From Clostridium_AD sp050717535 (GTDB taxonomy: Bacteria > Bacillota > Clostridia > Clostridiales > Clostridiaceae), in contig NZ_JBOITM010000081.1 in assembly GCF_050717535.1 (NCBI RefSeq), positions 1 through 64,000 of the forward strand: 64,000 bases of DNA. Direction: 5' to 3'. How positions within the stretch are numbered: the stretch's first letter is position 1; each line of letters begins with the position of its first letter. The notes below the pieces were generated by a model. That model searched no databases. It saw nothing but the letters and a program-made list of their open reading frames with translations, and was not told the origin of the DNA. Positions 43,580 to 50,759 of the stretch are shown here, in pieces. The position numbers and the translations under genes are program-made.

Positions 43580-44305
43580 TTATTTGATAGAGCACACCTT
43601 TTTCTGTTGAAGCATAGGAAATAACACACTGTTTTCTAGATAAATATGAATAAATAAATCTTTTTCTAAGTCATGTATTTTTGTATATGCTAGTATAAAA
43701 GAAGTACATGCATCCTTTGGAGCATTAAAATCTCTAGTTATCTTCTCTAATTCTTTAATTATATTTCCAGCTGCGTCATGCTCACTCTCTGTATCCTTTA
43801 TAACATGATGTATTTCTGATAAGACACTATCGTCCTTCGTTATTTCAAATTTTTCAATAAGTGGGAACAAATACTCTTCCTCTTTAATAAGATGCTCCTC
43901 AAGTTCTATTTTCAAGGTTCCAAAAAGTTTGTGTACCTTTAAAAGTTCTTCACTATGATGCTGGAAATGTACCTTTAGTACTTTAAATAATAGAATATCT
44001 ATTTCTCTAAGTTGTTTTTTTGTAAATTCATGGTGAGTTTGCACTATGTGCTTTATTAAGGTAGAAGGTTTTTCTTTTCTCCAGTCTTTATATTCTGAGT
44101 TTGATTTTATAAATTTCTCGTACTCGCTATTAAGTTCCGAAACAATTGTATCATAATCTATGGCCATCTCGTCCAATGCTCCTGCTAAGGTATCATGGCC
44201 ACCACAGCAATAATCTATTTTATATTTGTTAAATATCTCTGCAGCACCTGGGAAAATTGAAACTATCTCTCCTAGGCTTTGGTTTTCATTTATAATTCTT
44301 ACCAT
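43580..44305 (-). CDS. ric: RIC/ScdA/YtfE-type di-iron protein for repair of iron centres
   Basis: A 241-residue protein. The N-terminal ScdA domain has IDYCCGGHDTL, and a hemerythrin-like four-helix bundle has its iron ligands in KHIVQTHHEF, HFQHHSEELLKVH, EHLIKEEEYLFP, EIHHVIKDTESEHD and an HxxE-type motif near the C terminus. Family members repair nitrosylated or oxidized iron-sulfur clusters. It follows fprA by 19 bp with a good ribosome site, so it belongs to the fprA operon and its class-II Fnr-type promoter. Confidence 0.93.
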   Translation of the reverse strand: MVRIINENQSLGEIVSIFPGAAEIFNKYKIDYCCGGHDTLAGALDEMAIDYDTIVSELNSEYEKFIKSNSEYKDWRKEKPSTLIKHIVQTHHEFTKKQLREIDILLFKVLKVHFQHHSEELLKVHKLFGTLKIELEEHLIKEEEYLFPLIEKFEITKDDSVLSEIHHVIKDTESEHDAAGNIIKELEKITRDFNAPKDACTSFILAYTKIHDLEKDLFIHIYLENSVLFPMLQQKKVCSIK

Positions 44306-44324
44306 AATTAATTCCTCCTCCTTT

Positions 44325-45557
44325 TTAAACTGTAGCTAGTAATAAATCAGCCATATAATTAACTGCTCTTTCAATGCTCTTTAGGTTGTCCTCGTTTGGT
44401 GAGAATCTAATCCTTAGTGGGAATTCTATATCGATCATACCAGTAGATTTAATTACATCAGAAGTACTCAAGACTTTAATATTACTTTTCTTCAAATAAT
44501 CTTGAACCACCTCTATAGCTTCTCCACTCCAACCATAAGAACCAAAAGCAGCTCCTATTTTATTTTCTAGGTTTAGTTCATGTAGTTCTTTTAATATATC
44601 TTCCATGTTTCCAATCATATCAGCATACTTTGTGGAGCTACCAAATAAAATAGCATCCGCATCATTAATAGCTTTCATTACTTCTTCTTTTACTACCTTA
44701 TTTACATCTATAATCTCTGAAACTATATTTAGTTCTTCAAATTTTTCTTTAATAAACGTAGCTATCTTTTTTGTTCTACCTGTCATAGTGGAGTATAAAA
44801 TTAATGTTTTTTTATTTATCTCTGTGTTTTTACTCATATTATCATAAATATCTATAAAGCTTTGTACATTTTCTCTAAGTATATATCCATGGGATGGTGC
44901 TATCACCTTTATATCTAAGTCTCTAATTTTTTCAATCATAATTTGAACATATCTTCTATGAGGGTGCATTATCAATTTATAGTACCCAATATAATCAGCC
45001 TTTATGTCCTCTTTTGCAATATCATTAAAATACTCATAGTTGGCTACATGAGTACTAAAAATGTCACAAGAAAATAAAATTTTATCCTCTATGCAATAAG
45101 TTATCATAGTCTCTGCTGTATGAAGATAAGGTGTTTCTATGAATTTCAGTGTTTTACCTCCTATATCTAAAGTATCCCCGTCACCTACCACTAAAAATTC
45201 TCTATTATGAAGTTTGTACATTTCTTTAAGCTGATCTATCGCCAAATGCGTGCACACAATTACTGCATTTTTAGCTTTTGCTGCCAAGCTTCCAAGGCAG
45301 CCAGAATGATCAGGCTCAGTATGATTAATTATAATGTATTTGATTTTTTCAAGATCTATAATTTTTTTTAAATTTTCCACATATTCTCGTCCAAAACTCA
45401 TATCAACAGTATCTATAACCGTTGGTTTTTCAGTCATTAATAAATAACTATTATAAGTTGTACCTTTAGTTAATGTTAATCTATGAAAGGGTACATCTCT
45501 ATCATCAACCTTACCAACCCAATATATATCCTCGCTTAGCATAATGTTTTTACTCAT
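44325..45557 (-). CDS. fprA: Flavodiiron protein (NO/O2 reductase)
   Basis: A 410-residue flavodiiron protein. The N-terminal metallo-beta-lactamase-like diiron domain carries NHTEPDHSG (HxExDH), LHTAETMITY and APSHG ligands, and a C-terminal flavodoxin domain begins near residue 255 (KTLILYSTMTGRTKK) with FGSYGWSGE. It reduces NO or O2 using electrons from rubredoxin and the NADH:rubredoxin reductase encoded at 52.8 kb. First gene of fprA-ric. The promoter carries a TGATT-N2-AATCA operator at the class-II position. A broken second copy lies at 54.0 kb. Confidence 0.94.
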   Translation of the reverse strand: MSKNIMLSEDIYWVGKVDDRDVPFHRLTLTKGTTYNSYLLMTEKPTVIDTVDMSFGREYVENLKKIIDLEKIKYIIINHTEPDHSGCLGSLAAKAKNAVIVCTHLAIDQLKEMYKLHNREFLVVGDGDTLDIGGKTLKFIETPYLHTAETMITYCIEDKILFSCDIFSTHVANYEYFNDIAKEDIKADYIGYYKLIMHPHRRYVQIMIEKIRDLDIKVIAPSHGYILRENVQSFIDIYDNMSKNTEINKKTLILYSTMTGRTKKIATFIKEKFEELNIVSEIIDVNKVVKEEVMKAINDADAILFGSSTKYADMIGNMEDILKELHELNLENKIGAAFGSYGWSGEAIEVVQDYLKKSNIKVLSTSDVIKSTGMIDIEFPLRIRFSPNEDNLKSIERAVNYMADLLLATV

Positions 45558-45647
45558 AATGTATTCCTCCTAAATTAATTTATTTAGTATTTTTATTTGT
45601 TATATATTTTAAATAATTCTCACATACTTTTGCTTTCCTATGACCCT

Positions 45648-45690
45648 ATTGTATAATTATTTTGATTTTTAAAATATGATTCAAATCACA
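45648..45690 (-). promoter_or_regulatory. fprA-ric promoter with Fnr-type operator (divergent region)
   Basis: ATGATTCAAATCACA at 45676-45690 and -10 TACAAT at 45653-45648 on the minus strand, centre-to--10 29.5 bp. On the plus strand a TATATT follows at 45713, so the same operator may also control the divergent Crp/Fnr gene. Confidence 0.82.
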
Positions 45691-45773
45691 AAACGTAAAT
45701 ATTAAAGAATTATATATTATTTGACCACAATAAATTAAAAATGTTATGATATTAAATGGTAGGTGATATATAT

Positions 45774-46484
45774 ATGGAAAAGTGTAATTGTGAAAAATGC
45801 AATCATAAGCTATGTGCTAAGAAAGTACCAATATTTTCATTTCTTTCTGATGATGAGCTTATAAAAATAATTAATATGACAGGAAATAAAGTCTATAACA
45901 AAGGTGATGTATTATGCAGTCAAGGTGAAAAGTCAGATACTCTATTCATTATTAATGAAGGTCAAGTTAAAATATCTAAATTAACAAAAGAGGGTAAGGA
46001 GCAAATAGTTCATATCTTCACTGGTGGTGATTTCTTTGGAGAATTAAGTCTCTTTAGTAGTGATGAATTATGTAATTTTGACGCTTATGCTATCTCAAAG
46101 GTTAAAATATGTACATTAACTAAGCAAGATATGGATAAAATTATCATGAGTAATCCAAAAATATCATTAAAGCTATTACAAGTCATTTCAAAACGTCTAT
46201 CTCAGACTGAAAATCTTGCCCAAAATCTTGCTACTAATGATGCAGAAATACGAATTGCATTTATGCTTTTAGAATTTGGAGAGGAATATGGAACATCTAC
46301 AAGCCAAGGCTTACAAATTAACTTACCTATTAATAGAGAAGAGATGGCAAGCTATGTTGGAGTCACAAGAGAAACCATAAGCAGGAAGTTAAGTATATTT
46401 GAGGACTTAGGTATTATTAGTCTTAAGGGCAACAAAGTACTGATTATAAAAAAAATGGATAAATTAAGATCATATGTAGAATAA
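45774..46484 (+). CDS. Crp/Fnr-family regulator with N-terminal cysteine cluster
   Basis: A 236-residue regulator. The N terminus MEKCNCEKCNHKLCAKKVP has four closely spaced cysteines, as in iron-sulfur-sensing Fnr-type proteins. A beta-roll sensor domain (LFIINEGQVKISKL, GGDFFGELSLFS) and HTH MASYVGVTRETISRKLSIFEDLG with an RETISR recognition helix follow. The start at 45774 is chosen because AGGTGA lies just upstream, giving the shorter frame. It is divergent from fprA-ric with a shared TGATT-N2-AATCA site, so it probably regulates fprA-ric and itself in response to oxygen or NO. The cluster-based sensing is inference. Confidence 0.87.
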   Translation: MEKCNCEKCNHKLCAKKVPIFSFLSDDELIKIINMTGNKVYNKGDVLCSQGEKSDTLFIINEGQVKISKLTKEGKEQIVHIFTGGDFFGELSLFSSDELCNFDAYAISKVKICTLTKQDMDKIIMSNPKISLKLLQVISKRLSQTENLAQNLATNDAEIRIAFMLLEFGEEYGTSTSQGLQINLPINREEMASYVGVTRETISRKLSIFEDLGIISLKGNKVLIIKKMDKLRSYVE

Positions 46485-46492
46485 TAATTTTC

Positions 46493-46540
46493 AATCAACC
46501 TAAAAGCTATTATATTAGCCTTGGGGTTGATTTTTTTTTC
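46493..46540 (+). terminator. Intrinsic terminator after the Crp/Fnr gene
   Basis: AATCAACC/GGTTGATT stem followed by nine T residues. Confidence 0.85.
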
Positions 46541-46602
46541 TAAATTAGGGAAATAATAAACAAAGCACTAATTTGGGAGATACTAATCTTATTTAAAAAC
46601 TT

Positions 46603-46644
46603 GTAACGTAAGTTACCGTATAATAGAATAAAAACTAGTATTAT
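46603..46644 (+). promoter_or_regulatory. Promoter of the hemerythrin-like operon with GTAAC-type operator
   Basis: GTAAC-GTAA-GTTAC at 46603-46616 and -10 TATTAT at 46639-46644, 29.5 bp from centre to -10. Confidence 0.85.
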
Positions 46645-46715
46645 ATTATTAAAGAAGTTGATAATATAAATTATACTTTAAAACTAAATTTATTAAAAAA
46701 TAAGGAGGTTTAATT

Positions 46716-47276
46716 ATGGATGCAATAGATTTAATGATAGATGAGCATAAATATATATCACGAGGATTAAAAGTATTTAGAAAATTAAGCATAGAAATAT
46801 TGAATACTAATACTGTTGATTTTGTATCCTTTGAAAAGATGATTTTATTTGTGAGAAATTACGCCGATAAACATCATCACAATAAGGAAGAGGTTGTCCT
46901 ATTTAAAAAGATGGAAACTCAATTAGGTCAAAAGATGGTAAAGGGACCTCTATCTGGAATGTATATAGAACATGATTTAGGAAGACAACATATTAAACTT
47001 TTAGAGGAAGCTCTACTACGAGTTAAGAATGGTGACTTAGATTCACAAGTTGATATAATTGCAAATTCTATCTGTTACAGTGATTTATTAACAAGACATA
47101 TTGATAAAGAAAATAAATTAATATATGCCTTTGCTAGAAGAGCATTAAGTGAGGCTGACATGGTGGACGTAAATGAAAATTGTGAGAAACTCGAATCCAT
47201 AGCAACTGAAAATCTGGTGCAAAAGAAATATATCGATGTTTTAGAAATGCTTGAGAAAAAGTATGTTACGGATTAA
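46716..47276 (+). CDS. Hemerythrin-domain protein
   Basis: A 186-residue four-helix protein with hemerythrin-like iron ligands: LMIDEHKYI, KHHHNKEEVVLFKKM, YIEHDLGRQHIKLLEEAL and LLTRHIDKENKLIYAFA. Such cytosolic proteins bind a di-iron centre for O2 or NO sensing or protection. It has a strong AAGGAGG site, lies behind a GTAAC-N4-GTTAC class-II promoter, and is followed 53 bp later by an unknown protein in the same direction. It differs from Ric in lacking the CCGG ScdA domain. Confidence 0.88.
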   Translation: MDAIDLMIDEHKYISRGLKVFRKLSIEILNTNTVDFVSFEKMILFVRNYADKHHHNKEEVVLFKKMETQLGQKMVKGPLSGMYIEHDLGRQHIKLLEEALLRVKNGDLDSQVDIIANSICYSDLLTRHIDKENKLIYAFARRALSEADMVDVNENCEKLESIATENLVQKKYIDVLEMLEKKYVTD

Positions 47277-47329
47277 TTGATATACAATGCTTTATGGTAA
47301 ATTAATATTTATACAAGGAGGAATTTATA

Positions 47330-47980
47330 ATGAGCAGATTTTTAGCACCAATTCACACTTCATTATTCAATAAAATAAAGGTAACAGAGGATTTAGAAAT
47401 AAATTTAATAAATTCATTTAAGGAAGTTAACGGAGAAAAAGTAACTGTAATTGTAAATGATATTAATGAAAAATATGGTAATCCCCTAGAGGATGCCCCT
47501 CTTGAAGACTTGATTGACTCAGATAACATACATGGATGGCTACAAAGTAAAATAGCAGCAGCAGAAACCCGTCAGGCGGAACTCTTAGGGAATTTAATTA
47601 GTGAATTCGGTGAAAAAGCAGAAAAAATTGCCTTTAATGTATTTGCCAATCAAGCTACCAAGTTAGCTAAGCAATCGAAAAATATTTATGAAACTGCCAC
47701 AGCTCCTGATATCTACCAGGCACTTAATGTATATATACTTGAAGGTATGCCTTGTGATAATGTAAATAAGATAACTATAAAAGACGTTGATGTATTAGAG
47801 TGGCAGAATATTAAATGCTTACATAAAGCATATTGGGAGATTGCAGGAGCAAATGTGGATACCTTATATTCTCTTAGATTTTCATGGTTTAAAACTTTCG
47901 TAGAAACAATTAACCCGCAATTTACTCATATGGTAAAAAAAGAAGACTCCATTTTTATTCATAGAATCGAAAAAAAATAG
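47330..47980 (+). CDS. Conserved protein of unknown function, partner of the hemerythrin gene
   Basis: A 216-residue soluble protein. It is alpha-helical in the first two thirds (IINSFKEVNGEKVTVIVNDINEKYGNP, SKIAAAETRQAELLGNLISEFGEKAEKIAFNVFANQATKLAKQ) with a C-terminal alpha-beta part (CLHKAYWEIAGANVDTLYSLRFSWFKTFVETINPQFTHMVKKEDSIFIHRIE). The C-terminal part is reminiscent of ligand-binding or hydrolase-like small domains, but I do not recognise the family. Cys/His content is low, so no obvious metal site is seen. It has AAGGAGG before its ATG and is very probably co-transcribed with the hemerythrin gene, placing it in the stress regulon. Confidence 0.7.
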   Translation: MSRFLAPIHTSLFNKIKVTEDLEINLINSFKEVNGEKVTVIVNDINEKYGNPLEDAPLEDLIDSDNIHGWLQSKIAAAETRQAELLGNLISEFGEKAEKIAFNVFANQATKLAKQSKNIYETATAPDIYQALNVYILEGMPCDNVNKITIKDVDVLEWQNIKCLHKAYWEIAGANVDTLYSLRFSWFKTFVETINPQFTHMVKKEDSIFIHRIEKK

Positions 47981-48037
47981 AATTAAATAGTAATTACTAT
48001 TTAAAAAAATTAATTTTAAAATTATGATCTTAAGCTG

Positions 48038-48064
48038 ATAGAGTGATTATTTTTTGATCACTCC
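48038..48064 (-). terminator. Hairpin at the end of the MGMT-like gene
   Basis: GAGTGAT/ATCACTC stem overlapping the gene's stop region. It could act for the plus-strand unknown gene or the minus-strand gene; a palindrome AATAGTAATTACTATT lies just before it. Confidence 0.45.
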
Positions 48065-48597
48065 ATACAGCATCTTTTTCTTTTGCATACATAATTACCC
48101 CTAAGCCTCTCAATATCATGCCCTTCAAGTATCAAAAGCTTTTCCCTTAAAAAACCAGCCCCACTTCTACATATTCCAATACCCTTTTGTGGTAACACCC
48201 TATGAGTTGGAATAAAATAAGAAACTGGATTTTTTGCAACTGCACTACCAACAGCTTGTGCTGCACCTGGTTTTCCTAGTGCCTCAGCTAGTCCCTTATA
48301 CGTGCAAATATTCCCTGCACCAATTTTAGAGACAGCATCAAAAACAGTTTGCTGAAAAGGTGTAAACTCTGTTAAGTCCAACATCATATTATGAGTTCCT
48401 GTCTCTAAAAAATTCAAGGTTTCCTTAACTAGCAAACGTATCATGGGATTTTGTTCTTTCCCCTCACTAAATCTTTTTAAATCTATAAGCTCGTTACCAT
48501 TATTATTTTTCAAAGATAAATACTTTAACCCTTTAGATGAAAAAGTAACACTTATGGTACCTGTTTCTAAAAAATCAATAATTTTATTAACCTGCAT
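48058..48597 (-). CDS. MGMT-family protein lacking the acceptor cysteine (alkyltransferase-like)
   Basis: A 179-residue protein of the O6-alkylguanine-DNA alkyltransferase family. The C-terminal DNA-binding domain has TPFQQTVFDAVSKIGAGNICTYKGLAEALGKPGAAQAVGSAVAKNP. The active-site motif is IPTHRVL, not IPCHRV: Thr131 (codon ACT) replaces the methyl-accepting Cys. It therefore cannot repair by alkyl transfer and fits the alkyltransferase-like class that binds O6-alkylguanine and flags it for nucleotide excision repair. The usual arginine-finger position also appears as Gln. The following gene on the other strand is an alkyladenine DNA glycosylase, a related repair function. Confidence 0.85.
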   Translation of the reverse strand: MQVNKIIDFLETGTISVTFSSKGLKYLSLKNNNGNELIDLKRFSEGKEQNPMIRLLVKETLNFLETGTHNMMLDLTEFTPFQQTVFDAVSKIGAGNICTYKGLAEALGKPGAAQAVGSAVAKNPVSYFIPTHRVLPQKGIGICRSGAGFLREKLLILEGHDIERLRGNYVCKRKRCCME

Positions 48598-48990
48598 TAA
48601 ACATTCCTCCTTTTTAGAAGTCCCTACTATTGTTTAGATAAATAATATTGCAATATTAATACTCCGATAATCTATTTATATCTTTCCAAACCTTATAATT
48701 TATTATACAAGTTTAAGTTGCAAAAGATACCAAAAGATAAATGAGTATATTAGTGCTTTGTAGTTAATATCTTCTGAAAGAATATTTTCCTACTTTAAAT
48801 ATAACAGTAGCAATTAATATGAGTATTAAGTCATCCTTATTTTTTAACAATAAGTCTTTGAGTTTTTATGCTACAATAAAAGAACATATGTAAAGGTTAT
48901 ACCACAGGTTTACTCTAATTTAGTAATATCAATGTGCTATAGAAGAATTAGTTTAATTTAAATAAAAATTTAATTTGGAGTGATGTAGAT
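48598..48990. other. Intergenic region between divergent DNA-repair genes
   Basis: About 390 bases of AT-rich non-coding DNA between the MGMT-like and glycosylase genes. It should contain both promoters; TACAAT near 48872 is a possible -10 for the glycosylase gene. No coding frame or structured RNA recognised. Confidence 0.5.
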
Positions 48991-49653
48991 ATGGTTAAAA
49001 GTAAAAATATGCCACTTGCCATGTGGTTAACACCAAATCCTCAGAAACTTACTAGGAATTTTTATGCCAGAGAAACACTGCAGGTTGCCAAGGAACTTTT
49101 AGGTAAAATACTTGTACATGAAGTTAATGGAGTAAAGCTAAGAGGTAAAATAGTAGAAACGGAAGCATACATTGGATCAATAGATAAGGCTTGTCATGCT
49201 TACGGTGGTAAAATAACACCTAGACTTACTACACTATATGGTAGGCCAGGAATTGCATACGTATATTTTATTTATGGGATGTATCATTGTTTTAATGTAA
49301 TAACAAAAGAAGAAGGGTTTCCAGAAGGGGTCTTAATTAGAGCTATTGAGCCAATTGATGGGTTAGAGTTAATGTCAAATTTCAGGTTCAAGAAAACTTA
49401 TAATGAACTTACAAAAGCTCAAATTAAAAACTTAACCTCAGGACCCTCTAAGCTATGCATAGCCATGAATATAAATAAAGAAAACAATAACCAAGATTTA
49501 TGCACAAGTACACTATATATTGAAGACTCTTCAGAAAAAGAAATAGTTGGAATTATAGAAACTAAGAGAATTGGTATTGATTATGCAGAAGAGGCAAAGG
49601 ATTTTTTATGGAGATTTTACATAAAAAATAATACTTGGGTGTCTAAAAAATAG
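48991..49653 (+). CDS. Alkyladenine (3-methyladenine) DNA glycosylase, AAG family
   Basis: A 220-residue member of the mammalian-type AAG/Mpg family: LGKILVHEVNGVKLRGKIVETEAYIGSIDKACHAYGG (with the catalytic Glu in ETEAY), PGIAYVYFIYGMYHCFNVIT and PEGVLIRAIEP, then LTSGPSKLCIAMNI. It removes 3-methyladenine, hypoxanthine and similar bases from DNA. It is divergent from the MGMT-like gene and convergent with the cupin gene, with a bidirectional terminator between. The start follows GGAGTGA by about eight bases. Confidence 0.93.
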   Translation: MVKSKNMPLAMWLTPNPQKLTRNFYARETLQVAKELLGKILVHEVNGVKLRGKIVETEAYIGSIDKACHAYGGKITPRLTTLYGRPGIAYVYFIYGMYHCFNVITKEEGFPEGVLIRAIEPIDGLELMSNFRFKKTYNELTKAQIKNLTSGPSKLCIAMNINKENNNQDLCTSTLYIEDSSEKEIVGIIETKRIGIDYAEEAKDFLWRFYIKNNTWVSKK

Positions 49654-49730
49654 AAAATATCTCCAAAATGTGGTTGAGAGGTAAATGATGTAAAGCTTGC
49701 CTCTCTTACCCATATTATCCTTAGACATAA

Positions 49731-49761
49731 ACACCTGAAACAATGTTATTGTTTCAGGTGT
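49731..49761. terminator. Bidirectional intrinsic terminator
   Basis: A perfect 14-bp stem (ACACCTGAAACAAT/ATTGTTTCAGGTGT) with a 3-nt loop between the convergent glycosylase and cupin genes. Confidence 0.85.
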
Positions 49762-49790
49762 AATCTAATTAATCACTTGGAAATTATAAA

Positions 49791-50132
49791 TTATACTTCC
49801 TTTGAATACATTGGGGATGGATTTGGAGCAAGTATAACATAACATGACATATCTTTATCACTATTATTAGTTAAGCTAAAAACTTCAGTTCCCTTGCAGT
49901 GTATAATGTCCCCATGAATAATCTTATGTTTTATTCCATCTACTCCCATTTCACCTTGACCTACAAGCACATGAATAATAAGATCGCTTTGTTCATGATT
50001 ATGAGCTGGAACCCCTTGGCCTGGTTTAAAATTCAGTACAAAATTTAAAACTCTATCTTCTTTAAAGATAACCTTTTTAGTAAATTTTTCATCATTGTAA
50101 ATTATTTTATCTGATATTTTTTCTATTCTCAT
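49791..50132 (-). CDS. Small cupin following the ferredoxin remnant
   Basis: A 113-residue single-domain cupin with motif 1 FKPGQGVPAHNHEQSDLIIHVLVGQGEMGVDG (His residues and a downstream acidic position) and motif 2 HGDIIHCKGTEVFSLTNNS. It contains better-conserved metal-ligand positions than the cupin at 40.2 kb. The transcript should start at the Fnr-type promoter near 50.42 kb, cross the ferredoxin remnant and enter this gene. The function is not known; the repeated position after a ferredoxin near hcp suggests a conserved partner role. Confidence 0.72.
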   Translation of the reverse strand: MRIEKISDKIIYNDEKFTKKVIFKEDRVLNFVLNFKPGQGVPAHNHEQSDLIIHVLVGQGEMGVDGIKHKIIHGDIIHCKGTEVFSLTNNSDKDMSCYVILAPNPSPMYSKEV

Positions 50133-50201
50133 AATATTTTCTCCTTTTATTATTATTATTTTTATTATTTTTATTTTCTCAACAATTACGACTCCAACTG
50201 A

Positions 50202-50403
50202 TCACCGTTCTTTTGCGTAATTTGTACTCCCAAGTAATATTCCCAAACTTCCGCTTTCTAATGCACTTGCTTTTTCATCTTCACTCATATTAAATATCTT
50301 TGGACAAATTCCTTCACATAAACCACATTTAATGCAAGCACCTTTATCCACAAAACCTTTCGCATCAAAATTTTCTTTGTCAAAGTCATTTTTTCTTAAT
50401 CAT
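50202..50403 (-). pseudogene. Ferredoxin remnant (frameshift and altered C terminus)
   Basis: On the minus strand ATGATTAAG is followed by six A residues and then TGA in frame. One fewer A restores a frame reading DFDKENFDAKGFVDKGACIKCGLCEGICPKIFNMSEDEK, clearly a ferredoxin related to the intact one at 54.7 kb (GFVDKDTCIGCGLCASVCPEIF). After ASALESG the similarity stops and the frame ends without the final CPVxAI cluster ligand. It is thus frameshifted and missing its last cysteine motif. A homopolymer sequencing error could explain the first defect but not the second. Confidence 0.75.
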
Positions 50404-50416
50404 TTACTATACACTG

Positions 50417-50459
50417 ATTGTACTTAATTTTAAATGTTATAGATGTGATTCAAATCACA
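50417..50459 (-). promoter_or_regulatory. Promoter of ferredoxin remnant-cupin with Fnr-type operator
   Basis: Perfect TGTGATT-CA-AATCACA at 50444-50459 and -10 TACAAT at 50422-50417 on the minus strand, 29.5 bp from centre to -10. Confidence 0.85.
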
Positions 50460-50661
50460 ATTCAATAATTCATTGTATTACAGAAATTAAAATCATTGCC
50501 ACCCTTTTTTCTTAATAGAATACATAGCACTATCTGCATTATGAATAAGCCCTACCATATGGCAGCGATGGAGATCACTACTAAATTCTTATTTATACTT
50601 CTTCTCTTAAGTCATACATAATACAAGTATTCAATTCAATAAACAATGCTTTAAATAAAAG

Positions 50662-50708
50662 AAAGCCAAGAAAAGCAACCATGTAATGATTAGATTTTCT
50701 TGACTTTT
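50662..50708 (-). terminator. Intrinsic terminator after hcp (copy 2)
   Basis: AAAGCCAAGAAAA/TTTTCTTGACTTT-type stem with flanking A/T runs. The arm reading GATTAGATTTTCTTGACTTT is on the opposite side of the hairpin compared with the copy-1 terminator. Confidence 0.65.
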
Positions 50709-50759
50709 AATATACTTTTTTATTGGTTAGTTTTAATATCTGCTCTTAAACTATTTATA

